IMG/VR virus record: IMGVR_UViG_3300013123_000046
Coordinates: 1-21,208 of that record
Length of the DNA stretch: 21,208 nucleotides
Strand: one strand, 5' to 3'
Origin: a virus
The translations under genes and the position numbers were made by a program. The notes below the pieces were generated by a model. It was not told the DNA's origin. It made no database searches and saw nothing but the letters and a program-made list of their open reading frames with translations. Positions 7,601 to 14,071 of the stretch are shown in pieces. The first letter of the stretch is position 1; each line of letters begins with the position of its first letter.

Positions 7601-10328
7601 TTTGATATCCTACCCTTCTTAATTCCTCAGCCTTTTTAAGTAGTGTAGTTCTTGGTTTAACTTCTGGTATCCCCTCAGCCTTAGTTTTATTTACCGTATA
7701 CATTATTCTAGGTAGTTTCTTTTTTGCCTGTATTTGTTCAGGGGTAAGGTTTGGTTTTATTTTTAATACTCCCCCTGTGGATTGGGATTTATTCCATTTA
7801 TCTATGAGTTGGGATTTGGTGGTTGCTCCGCTTTTATATGCTTCCGTTACATCTAATAATTCTCCCTTGCTATTTCGTAAAAATACTCTTGTTTTATTTA
7901 GAGGCAAGTCGTTCATGTTGGATGTTATTTTAAATCCTCCAAATCCCACCCTCCCTTCACTTGCAACATTTTCTCTTGTTGTTCCAAAAACTACTTGTAA
8001 ATCTTTGCCTTTTGGCGGTTTAACGAAAACATCTCCCTTTGAGAAATTTCCCCGACCCCAGCCACTTTTAATATATCCACTTTTTAAAACTTCATCTGGC
8101 TTATTAGTAGCATGAAAATATGTATCGGGTAACTCCTCTGCACTCTTATACTTCCTTGCTTCTTGGATAAGGGGGTCTACTCCTTTAGTGGATTGTGCTT
8201 TATTCCATATATCGGTGAGTTGTTTTACTTGATTCTGTTCAGGGCTTCTAGGAAGATTTTTCCCGTAGATTTTTTGGAGTTCTTGATATTCTGGGACTTG
8301 TTCTGTTGAGATTTTACCTTCTGTGATTGCTTGATTTGTGATTTCATATAATTGTCTCCTAATCTCACCCTTATTATAACTTATATTATTAAGAAAATCA
8401 ATAGGAACGATCTTTGCTTGTCTTTTAGGTCCACTATTGTCAATTATGGTGATATTTATATCACTGCCAAACTTTTCATTTAATTTCTTAATTGTTTCTT
8501 TGCTTGAATTATGTAGTTGGATATGCACATCTAAGGGAACATGCCTTTCACCCCTTGCACTTCTTACCATTACTCCTTCTCCCCATGCTTTTAACGGATC
8601 TCGATAAACATAAACTATTGAAGGCTTATACCCTTTTTGTAACGCCTGATTTATTTTTTTTACTGCACTTTCATAATTTGATAAATTAGAATCATAAATT
8701 ATTGAGAAATCATTTATTTCTCCGTCTAATATTTCTTTAATTGCCGATGTTTTCCCTACTCCAGAACCACCCGCCGTAAATAGAATCTCATTATTACCAG
8801 TTCCTTTTCTTGTTTCTAGTAATTGAGTGTATACTTTTTTGGCAAGTTGAGAAGAAGGCTCATGAACCTCTTTTGCGTTTGTATAGTTGTATCCAATTGG
8901 TTTAAATAAATCCTTGGCCATATCAGGATTTACAACATTTCCATTACGCTTGATATACTCATTAACGAGATTCTCTTTATTAGCGTTATAATAATCAAGT
9001 GCTTTCGCTTCTATCCCTTTTCCCTCCTCCCCTTTTATCTTAATGGTGGGCTGTGCTTTATTCCATATATCAGTGAGTTGGGATTTGGTTTTGATTTGGA
9101 CTGGTTTTATTCCTCCAATATCAGTATTATTTCCTTTTAAGTGTAATTCGCCACGATAGATATCGTCAAATTTTACTTTTTTGGGGTCAACATTAAAAGC
9201 CAATACAACATCTTTATCTTTTCCAATACCGCCATATCCTTTTTTGTTGGTTGTGAAGTAAATATCTCCACCTTCCGTTTTTGAACCAAATATGCCAGAT
9301 TGCTTTATTTTTTCTGCACTTTCTTTTGTTGTGGAGTGATAAAGAGTTATTGTTCCGTCCGAATTTGTAGGCAAGTATTCGGCGGTATAGGGGTCTTGTA
9401 GTTTTAATCCGCTTTTATCTCTAACTTCTATTTTTTGTGTTCCGTGTGCCTTCACAAACTCCTCTAGATTGTTTTTACCTTCTTCTCTTGCGTTTTTTGT
9501 TGCAAGACCATAAGTAAACTCACCGAGTCCTGGACCTCTATCTGCCTGTTGCATTATTAGATCCAAAGCATTTTTAAGCTGTTTGTTGGTTAGATTTGAT
9601 GCTTCTTTTCCAAACACGGCTTCACCAAGTGATTGGATATATTCACCCAATTCCCCCAAATTCTTACGGTTAGCATTTGGATTATCTTCAACTATTTGTG
9701 CAAATTTACCGACAAGATTTCTCACTTCAGGACTAAAACCTTTTCTTACTGTTTCTATTTGTTCCTTTGTAAAACTGTTCCCCGAAGGTCGGCCTCCCAT
9801 TGTAATTCCTCCTACTAAATAATTCATTGAGGTTCTATATGCGTCTGCAAGTGCAGGATTTTTTTTATATATCGGTGTATTTTGGATGTATTTTTCTGTA
9901 TTTTGTTGATTTTGTTCATTCACGCCACCGATAAACTTCCAGTCTCTTGCAAAATTTATAGCTTTAGGAACCATTGACACTATTCCTTTTCCTGTATTTA
10001 AAGCAGAGTTAAAACCTGGAGAACCTGCTCCTAAAAATTGTCCTAATGTACGCATTGGATGTTGTTCATACTGATATGGTTGAGATGCAGGAGCCTGATT
10101 AAATCCTGTTACAAATTCTGAAACTGCGGTTTTAATTCCCTGTTTATTCTGCTGTATCTGTTGAGGAGTGGAATATTGTGGAGCAAAAGGAATATATGGT
10201 GATACTTTTTGATATGTGTTTGAATAGGACTGATATCCTTGTTTAACCGCATTACCGATATCACTCAAAAACTTAGGCTGTTGGCCACCGCCAAGCAACC
10301 TTTTAACTTTATCTAAAAGGTTGTCCAT
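4593..10328 (-). CDS. Giant polyvalent virion/ejection protein with ART-like, zeta-kinase-like and ART-like modules
   Basis: The protein has 1911 residues. Seen in order: a Gln-rich N-terminus; an ADP-ribosyltransferase-like module at about 320-395 (LYHSTT, then GGDIYFTT, then RGEL); a linker with SQLTDIWNKAQ; a P-loop kinase module at about 450-660 with Walker A GGSGVGKTS near 518-526, resembling zeta toxin/UDP-GlcNAc kinases; a second linker copy; a second ART-like module at about 736-835 (YFHATN, GDVFV); a third linker copy near 837; a long helical, Lys/Glu-rich section; a helical domain at about 1390-1580 like those common to large phage polyvalent proteins (starts GANMVAANVSSALTNY); and a very basic tail from about 1847. 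Proteins of this size placed between head and tail genes are often ejected with the genome, and toxin-like domains would then act in the host early. Activities are inferred and were not tested against structures. The stop is TAG. Confidence 0.75.
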   Translation of the reverse strand: MDNLLDKVKRLLGGGQQPKFLSDIGNAVKQGYQSYSNTYQKVSPYIPFAPQYSTPQQIQQNKQGIKTAVSEFVTGFNQAPASQPYQYEQHPMRTLGQFLGAGSPGFNSALNTGKGIVSMVPKAINFARDWKFIGGVNEQNQQNTEKYIQNTPIYKKNPALADAYRTSMNYLVGGITMGGRPSGNSFTKEQIETVRKGFSPEVRNLVGKFAQIVEDNPNANRKNLGELGEYIQSLGEAVFGKEASNLTNKQLKNALDLIMQQADRGPGLGEFTYGLATKNAREEGKNNLEEFVKAHGTQKIEVRDKSGLKLQDPYTAEYLPTNSDGTITLYHSTTKESAEKIKQSGIFGSKTEGGDIYFTTNKKGYGGIGKDKDVVLAFNVDPKKVKFDDIYRGELHLKGNNTDIGGIKPVQIKTKSQLTDIWNKAQPTIKIKGEEGKGIEAKALDYYNANKENLVNEYIKRNGNVVNPDMAKDLFKPIGYNYTNAKEVHEPSSQLAKKVYTQLLETRKGTGNNEILFTAGGSGVGKTSAIKEILDGEINDFSIIYDSNLSNYESAVKKINQALQKGYKPSIVYVYRDPLKAWGEGVMVRSARGERHVPLDVHIQLHNSSKETIKKLNEKFGSDINITIIDNSGPKRQAKIVPIDFLNNISYNKGEIRRQLYEITNQAITEGKISTEQVPEYQELQKIYGKNLPRSPEQNQVKQLTDIWNKAQSTKGVDPLIQEARKYKSAEELPDTYFHATNKPDEVLKSGYIKSGWGRGNFSKGDVFVKPPKGKDLQVVFGTTRENVASEGRVGFGGFKITSNMNDLPLNKTRVFLRNSKGELLDVTEAYKSGATTKSQLIDKWNKSQSTGGVLKIKPNLTPEQIQAKKKLPRIMYTVNKTKAEGIPEVKPRTTLLKKAEELRRVGYQIRYEDQMANDAILSQIEQLSKNDLQDLSSLRKMVNSKAGQEGDIETLYTKNAKLVDRVLNRMREITNDYEGNINRTDVELLDIALSLPSKSKATIPLPIELKQAKELEKQAKGMRDIVYNAEPKLKIQSPQQRAEADFKEWSRMVFKDTVSNEKQQVKSGIKSVGEIIEQQTQKGLQGKYVSNKKGNIVIDKAGRALDKDIMDRAELWKDKARPLLSRETIERNFEDIMGKDAPEMKERFIAPVKKAEADRIRWLNRERREISSLGIKARSVESKLLQRLGENKINRSDVVAKVGEVKTQQIERAINVIRGKYDTYLNDINRVLKQNGYDPIPKRKDYFTHFQEVTNLLEQVGIPVRDTALPTDVNGLTADFKPGKNFFANALQRKTDVTDFDAIQGIDKYIEGASKQIYHTDNIQNLRLLEKSIRAKFAGTQHLTNFVADLTEYINNLAGKKSMLDRSAEGFFGRKIYAFATGLQRKVGANMVAANVSSALTNYIPFTQSLATTDKPSFIKGMAQTISGMLKDDGFIDRSDFLTRRIGSDRISMNIWEKAGDKASWLFKAIDNFTAQTIVRSKFNEGIKKGLSPVQAMKRADDWAARMMADRSLGSTPTMFNSQTLRALTMFQLEVNNQLSFMAKDIPRNFSKIGAASAIGQLFLYSYIFNNIYEKITSRRPAFDPVGVAQQAYEDYINPNMKKGRATQNLVQNIGDQLPFSSTFTGGRIPIGAAIPDVPALIRGEANLGKEFTKPLTYLLPPFGGGQVKKSVEGVTSYNQGYTTSPSGRIRFVIPQNAGNRIKTTLFGPNSVQEAQKYFREGTNVLGEKQTQKVIDAQDKVSEYNTILQKRHDDRQLESVKEQVKNNNSVGSYKNFIVIPTSDGKTKTIDLNFQPKAPQLTGNTELDKKLVSKYKGQITSKANDILDLYEAGKMTADEAEKAIAKLKSMTSKYSGAKAKAVKKVSVKLLKAPKIKTIKIKAPKLAKVKKIKMPKIVLKKDNQKSIIRIKV
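4609..4637 (-). promoter_or_regulatory. Sigma70-like promoter for RNA cassette copy 1
   Basis: A TTGAAA at 4632-4637 and a TATTAT at 4609-4614 are 17 bp apart, within the 3' end of the 1911-residue gene. The predicted start lies near GGTA at 4599, the same relative place as in the other two cassettes. The region is AT-rich, which raises the chance of a false match. The repeated arrangement at three sites is the main support. Confidence 0.5.
7775..7820 (-). repeat. Linker repeat copy 3 (KSQLIDKWNKSQST)
   Basis: This is the third copy of a roughly 35-45 bp repeat inside the 1911-residue gene. It encodes a segment ending in WNKSQST and shares both DNA and protein with the copies at 8188-8231 and 9052-9090. 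It closes the second ART-like module. Confidence 0.75.
8188..8231 (-). repeat. Linker repeat copy 2 (QLTDIWNKAQST)
   Basis: This second copy sits between the zeta-kinase-like module and the second ART-like module. Its DNA shares tttattccatatatc with copy 1 and the gtggatt stretch with copy 3, so nucleotide identity and not only protein similarity is retained. Confidence 0.8.
9052..9090 (-). repeat. Linker repeat copy 1 (KSQLTDIWNKAQ)
   Basis: This first copy lies between the first ART-like module and the zeta-kinase-like module. It carries the same WNKAQ core as the other two copies. Confidence 0.8.
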
Positions 10329-10338
10329 AAGTGGTTAT

Positions 10339-11616
10339 TTAACCTATATAATTTGATAATTGAGATAGATACTTAGGTTTTTGTTCTTCTTTAGTTGTTC
10401 CGTAACCTATTCCTGGATAAAATGGCGCACTCATGTTTCCTTGAGCGTCAAATGTCGGTATTCCATTTATCTGTCTAGGAGTTACATTTGCTGCTGTATA
10501 GTTTGATACCTCAGCTAGGTTACTTCTTAATGTTTGAATATCTTTTGCATTGTTCATAGCCCATTGTTCAAGCATTGACCGTCTATTTGATACCTCAGCT
10601 TTAGCCTGCATAAGAGCCTGTGTTGCCTGTTGTAATAACTGCGTTGATAGATTGGCTAAAGATTGCCCTTTTTGTAGCTGTCCCTGTGCCTTAGCCTGTC
10701 TTATTGCGTTTTGCTGTTCTCCAAGCCATTGAGTTATACCAAGAACAGCATTATCATAGTTTGTTTTAAGTTTACCCATTTCTTGTGTAACTACATTGTT
10801 TAGCTTTGATACTCTATCTTGTATATCATTTTCTATTGATCTTGTTTGCTCAAGTACTCCTGCACGCTGTTTACTTCCCATTTTGGTTAAAGCATAAGAG
10901 TACATATTGGCAGCACTTGAGTCTCCAGCGCCTCGTGTACCAAGTGTTACCTGACCTGTACGCATAAGATTGCCTATATTTTCGGCAATATCACGCAGTC
11001 CCTTAACCTGTTGTTCGGTATTCTTTCGACTTTGGGTATTAAGATCGCCCAGTGAGGATTGTTTTTGTAATCCTATGTCTGATACTCCTTGATTGTATGA
11101 ATTGGTAGTAATTCCTTTTTGAGCTTCAGCTTGTCCGGGTAATTCTCCCATCATATTGTCTAGTTCTCTAAAGTAGTTATCATATCCTGAGTTGATTTCA
11201 TTACGGGCTTGAGCTGAATAGTCTACTCCACCTCCACCGCTACCGACTGGGTTGCCCCATTGGTCTAATTCTCCATCTTTAATTGCATCTGCAAGTTTTT
11301 TACCATTTATATATGTGGTATATGGGTTTGGGGGTTGGCCTCCATTATTTGAGCTTGTATTTGGGCTTGTATTTGGTGAGCCCCATGATCCTCCACCACC
11401 GCCACCAGACGAAGGGCTTGTTGATGTAGGATTTTGTGATGTTCCACTTGAAAACCCACTTGAAAAACCAGAAGAAGATAATCCCTTATCATAATTAACC
11501 TGTGGATTATATAATGGTAAACCACCAACTGATTGACCGGGAGAAAATACTTTCTCCGACAAACCATAATCTGGTATATTAACTCCAAAGATGTTCCATT
11601 GACCTTTACTTGCCAT
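10339..11616 (-). CDS. Ser/Gly-rich coiled-coil virion (probable ejection) protein
   Basis: The protein has 425 residues. Residues 40-110 are low-complexity Ser, Gly, Pro and Asn, including a run of six Gly, and probably disordered. Residues 130-375 are strongly helical and Gln/Ala/Lys-rich, with long heptad-like stretches around QLQKGQSLANLSTQLLQQ and MQAKAEVSNRRSMLEQW. The C-terminus is short and Pro/Tyr-rich. This make-up, with its place directly before the giant protein (10 bases between genes), fits an internal virion or pilot protein that helps DNA leave the capsid. The ATG at 11616 has no Shine-Dalgarno sequence nearby. The nearest AAGGAGG is 31 bases upstream, behind a long structured leader. 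No family was recognised. Confidence 0.55.
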   Translation of the reverse strand: MASKGQWNIFGVNIPDYGLSEKVFSPGQSVGGLPLYNPQVNYDKGLSSSGFSSGFSSGTSQNPTSTSPSSGGGGGGSWGSPNTSPNTSSNNGGQPPNPYTTYINGKKLADAIKDGELDQWGNPVGSGGGGVDYSAQARNEINSGYDNYFRELDNMMGELPGQAEAQKGITTNSYNQGVSDIGLQKQSSLGDLNTQSRKNTEQQVKGLRDIAENIGNLMRTGQVTLGTRGAGDSSAANMYSYALTKMGSKQRAGVLEQTRSIENDIQDRVSKLNNVVTQEMGKLKTNYDNAVLGITQWLGEQQNAIRQAKAQGQLQKGQSLANLSTQLLQQATQALMQAKAEVSNRRSMLEQWAMNNAKDIQTLRSNLAEVSNYTAANVTPRQINGIPTFDAQGNMSAPFYPGIGYGTTKEEQKPKYLSQLSNYIG

Positions 11617-12024
11617 ATTATTGAAATAAAACTAATAAAAAGAGCTACCTCCTTATAAGCCCTCCGGGCTATGGGGGTGAATATACTACCTACCCTCCCT
11701 CTACTTCAATCTATTCTCCGCATTCATGTCTTGCCCTCCCTCCTGAAGTTGTTCCCTATCAGGTAGGTGGAGTTCGTCATGCGTTTGAATGAGTTGTCGT
11801 TTTGGGGCTCTTGTGGAAATTCCTTTTAGTTGGCGAACCTCTTGCGAGGAAAGATTGAGACGAGCACTCTGCCTCCCGACTTATTAAGCTCACGCTTCTT
11901 AGTCAGTAGCTGAAGGTATAAGGGTAGGGTAGCGGCCGCTACTTTAATATCTTCACCACCGAGAGTTAAGGAAAATAACCCTCAGCTACCGAACAAGAAA
12001 CCTGTTAAAGAGCTTTTAACCTAC
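11617..12024 (-). ncRNA. About 400 nt non-coding, strongly structured leader or RNA
   Basis: This is the only long gap between genes. In the minus-strand RNA several helices are visible. GTAGCTGA/TCAGCTAC (11982-11989 with 11906-11913) encloses a perfect 14-bp palindrome at 11929-11942. Two small hairpins have GNRA loops: AAGC-GTGA-GCTT (11886-11897) and CCTC-GCAA-GAGG (11838-11849). Further stems are CCTGA/TCAGG (11742-11763), ACCTACC/GGTAGGT (11762-11768 with 11688-11694, sharing bases 11762-11763 with the previous stem, so the two are partly exclusive) and AGCCC-GGA-GGGCT (11658-11670). It lies between RNA cassette copy 3 and the 425-residue gene. It could be a separate RNA, a regulatory leader, or remains of a gene (see the ORF at 11701-11880). 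I recognise no known RNA class. Confidence 0.5.
11701..11880 (-). other. 59-codon open frame without a normal start codon (possible broken small gene)
   Basis: Within the structured gap one minus frame is open from just after a TAA to a TAG at 11701-11703. Its translation is protein-like and polar, for example LNLSSQEVRQLKG and later QTHDELHLPDREQ. It has no ATG, GTG or TTG near its beginning. A GTG in a neighbouring frame at about 11893 would join it through a +1 shift. The only good initiation signal is internal: an ATG at 11727 preceded by AGGAGGGAGG, giving just MNAENRLK and a stop. It may be a frameshifted gene, a leader peptide, or chance within an RNA. Confidence 0.25.
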
Positions 12025-12076
12025 AAAAAATCCGCCTCTTGTTACTTCTGTTATTCACAAAAATAACTAAAGGCGG
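12025..12076 (-). terminator. Terminator-like hairpin after the glycosyltransferase gene
   Basis: The stem CCGCCT/AGGCGG with an internal GTTATT/AATAAC hairpin is followed by six U residues. It could end the head-gene transcript as well as the short RNA started by the promoter at 12113-12140. Confidence 0.65.
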
Positions 12077-12109
12077 TTTACTACCACGTATCTTGTAGCA
12101 AGACCTACC
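12025..12109 (-). ncRNA. RNA cassette copy 3: structured RNA starting at a near-consensus promoter
   Basis: On the minus strand the RNA would begin at about 12109 with GGTAGG. It then has GTCTTG, a small hairpin CTAC/GTAG (12095-12098 with 12081-12084) that could instead form TCTTG/CAAGA, and a longer hairpin with outer stem CCGCCT/AGGCGG (12032-12037 with 12071-12076) around an inner GTTATT/AATAAC. Six U residues (12025-12030) follow, then GTAGGTTAAAA. Its form matches copies 1 and 2, while its stem bases differ. Unlike those, it is followed by the 400-nt structured region and not directly by a gene. Confidence 0.7.
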
Positions 12110-12112
12110 CCC

Positions 12113-12140
12113 ATTATACTATGTAAAACTATGTTGTCAA
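12113..12140 (-). promoter_or_regulatory. Consensus sigma70 promoter
   Basis: A perfect TTGACA (12135-12140) and a perfect TATAAT (12113-12118) are separated by 16 bp, directly after the glycosyltransferase stop. The start would fall in the G-run leading into GGTAGG, the first bases of RNA cassette copy 3. This is the best promoter in the window. Confidence 0.85.
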
Positions 12141-12153
12141 GAGGAAAAAATGT

Positions 12154-13248
12154 CTAATCTTTCATATTTTTAACTATGTTTTCAAACAATTCTTTATATT
12201 TTATCCAATTTTTAGAGATATTTCGTTTATTTTTGACATAGTTATAGTTATTTTCTCCTATTTTCTTACGTTTTTGCTCATTTTCTACTAAATCTTTAAG
12301 ATTTTTATACCATTCTTCTTCATTTTGAGCAAAAATAATGTCAGAATTGCGTTCTCTTCTATATGGATAGACATTTGAGGTAATTGTTGGTAGTTTTGCA
12401 GCAGAATACTCAAGAAACTTTAAAGATGACTTAGATTTTGAGAAATTAGACGTATGAAGGGGAGCAACCGCTATATCAGCCATTGATATTTCCTTCTTCC
12501 AGAGCTTAATATACTCCATAAAGTCAGAGTGTCCTGGAATATATCTATATCTTTCTCCATAATTGGCAAATATATTCGTCATCATACCAATAGCCCAGAA
12601 GTGTACGTTTTTATACTCATTCAGTATTCTGTGCATGGCTTTTACAAACGGGGGGAAGTTGATATCGAGAAAATGGGTATGTGAACCTGAATAGACTATT
12701 ACAATCTTGTCATCTTCTACGTGAGGATCAGGATTATATAAATCAAGATCAATACTATTTCCTATCGAGTGAGTCATCGAACCAATACGTTTTGTGTAGT
12801 GTACTATCCTGTCTAAAAGAAAAGGTTGTGTGCAGATCAAGTGGGGAACGTCTTTAAGTATCGCCTCAACCCTGTCATGGTCTTTAGTTCCGGGATGAAG
12901 CCGCTCATACACAGGATTACTTTCGTCAATCTCCCATATATTATCATCCAAATCAAGTACAAGATTGCAATTATTTCGCATTCCGTGTACCCGTATGCTT
13001 ATATATGCCGCCTCCTTTGCTATATTATATCCTGAAAAGATAATATCAAACTTATTAGTTATATCCTTCCAGTTCTTGTCCCCATTTATAAAGGGATCAC
13101 GTCTTATCTCGATATTCCAGTCTGTATTCTTTTTTAAGTATAAAAGCGGCTGTACAACTCGAAAGTAATCAACGGCCGATGTCCTTTCGTGAAGCTGTCC
13201 TTTATCATCCCGATAATTATAGTTAAGCTCAAATCCGACTACATTCAT
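12154..13248 (-). CDS. GT-B glycosyltransferase (family 4/1-like)
   Basis: The protein has 364 residues from ATG 13248, which has GGGGAG 10 bases upstream. A TTG six codons earlier is a poorer start. The N-terminal half is Rossmann-like and includes LVLDLDDNIWE near residue 97. The C-terminal half has IVYSGSHTHFLD near 185 and ADIAVAPL followed by KSSLKFLEYSAAKLP near 280, the usual nucleotide-sugar-binding pattern of GT4-type enzymes. The last 60 residues are Lys/Asn-rich helix. It would transfer a sugar from an activated donor; donor and acceptor are unknown. Its place inside the virion gene block suggests it acts on a capsid or tail protein, or on the host surface. It may be a cargo gene gained by transfer, as it is flanked by a 96-bp gap upstream and a fresh promoter downstream. 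Confidence 0.8.
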   Translation of the reverse strand: MNVVGFELNYNYRDDKGQLHERTSAVDYFRVVQPLLYLKKNTDWNIEIRRDPFINGDKNWKDITNKFDIIFSGYNIAKEAAYISIRVHGMRNNCNLVLDLDDNIWEIDESNPVYERLHPGTKDHDRVEAILKDVPHLICTQPFLLDRIVHYTKRIGSMTHSIGNSIDLDLYNPDPHVEDDKIVIVYSGSHTHFLDINFPPFVKAMHRILNEYKNVHFWAIGMMTNIFANYGERYRYIPGHSDFMEYIKLWKKEISMADIAVAPLHTSNFSKSKSSLKFLEYSAAKLPTITSNVYPYRRERNSDIIFAQNEEEWYKNLKDLVENEQKRKKIGENNYNYVKNKRNISKNWIKYKELFENIVKNMKD

Positions 13249-13344
13249 AATGGCTGATCTCCCCAACTTCCTTTATAACGGTCTATATACTCATTTCTCC
13301 ATCAACCACCACAAACCTATCTTCATTTAATTTAATTATTATAA

Positions 13345-13653
13345 TTAGACTGTTACCCAAGCGGAAACTGATACTACATCTCCACCAGCGTTATAAGATA
13401 TGGTTTTTTCGTAACTATCCGAGCCGATAGTTTTGGTAAGGACTGTAGTTGAGGCGACTACGGTGTCTGTATTGGAAATGGTGAGGGAAGCGTTGCCCTG
13501 AATACCTGAAACACGTTCTAATGTATTAGTTACCGGATTATAAGTAAGCTGTTCTATCGCCGATACTTGAAATTCCTCATCAAACGACTTATTTTGTATA
13601 TTTTGCTCACTTCTTGCTGTATCAGGCTTTGCTTGTCTGTTTGGATTAGCCAT
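13345..13653 (-). CDS. Small beta-rich virion-associated protein of unknown function
   Basis: The protein has 102 residues. A polar N-terminus (about 1-25, Asn/Gln/Lys-rich) is followed by beta segments, including TYNPVTNTLERVSG and TISYNAGGDVVSVSAWV. Small proteins with this make-up commonly follow capsid genes in phages and may decorate the head or the neck. It overlaps the end of the 141-codon gene by eight bases, so the two are probably translated together. No enzymatic motif is visible. Downstream, a short in-frame-less stretch of 96 bases precedes the glycosyltransferase. Confidence 0.6.
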   Translation of the reverse strand: MANPNRQAKPDTARSEQNIQNKSFDEEFQVSAIEQLTYNPVTNTLERVSGIQGNASLTISNTDTVVASTTVLTKTIGSDSYEKTISYNAGGDVVSVSAWVTV

Positions 13654-14071
13654 ATTTTGCGTTCTCTAAATTGATATTGTCTGTTTTCCGTAAAAAATCT
13701 ATATAAGCCGCTACTTTTGCCAATCGAACTATGGATCGCTCTGACTTATCACAACCTATTATCTTTTCAATATGCTTAATCTTGTCCCTAACCATATCTA
13801 TGTCATCTACCATCTGTCCCCGTTTTACTCTGTTTCTAAAATATTCATCAATTTTCTCTATTTCCTCGTTAAACAAAGCACCTGGTTCATGGTAAATATC
13901 CTTTAATCCAAAATACTCAGCCGTATAGGGTACAGTATTCTCACTTTCATAGCTTGAAAAAGGCAACTTAACCGATACATTACCCGTTGTAACCTTTTCA
14001 GGTGCTTTCTCGGGTGCTACAGATGCCACTTTCTCAGGCACAACTTCACTTCTGAAGGTTACACTAGCCAT
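13646..14071 (-). CDS. Hypothetical head-region protein
   Basis: The protein has 141 residues. The first 35 are Val/Ala/Pro/Glu/Lys-rich and probably flexible, with repeated PEKV/PEKA units. Residues 40-75 contain TVPYTAEYFGLKDIY. The C-terminal half is helical and charged (IEKIDEYFRNRVKRG, then DKIKHIEKIIGCDKS). The ATG overlaps the end of the 83-codon gene by eight bases and the gene's end overlaps the next start, giving a tight run of three. Position directly after the capsid gene suggests head completion or a virion component. I do not recognise the family. Confidence 0.6.
   Translation of the reverse strand: MASVTFRSEVVPEKVASVAPEKAPEKVTTGNVSVKLPFSSYESENTVPYTAEYFGLKDIYHEPGALFNEEIEKIDEYFRNRVKRGQMVDDIDMVRDKIKHIEKIIGCDKSERSIVRLAKVAAYIDFLRKTDNINLENAKYG

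Noticed and set aside
11307-11588. 93-codon minus frame inside the Ser/Gly-rich protein gene
   Set aside because: It is a repetitive-DNA shadow of the Ser/Gly/Asn-rich coding sequence in another frame.
11838-11860. GAGGAAAG on the plus strand, as in the first conserved region of RNase P RNA
   Set aside because: The following conserved bases and the other RNase P blocks are absent, and the minus strand is the likely transcribed one.
11929-11942. NotI-containing palindrome as a sign of cloning vector or linker
   Set aside because: It lies within a larger set of matching helices and is not flanked by recognisable vector sequence.
13249-13344. Short frame in the gap before the glycosyltransferase (ends NEDRFVVVDGEMSI)
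   Set aside because: About 20 codons with no start codon; possible minus-one extension of the upstream gene, but no convincing slippery site.
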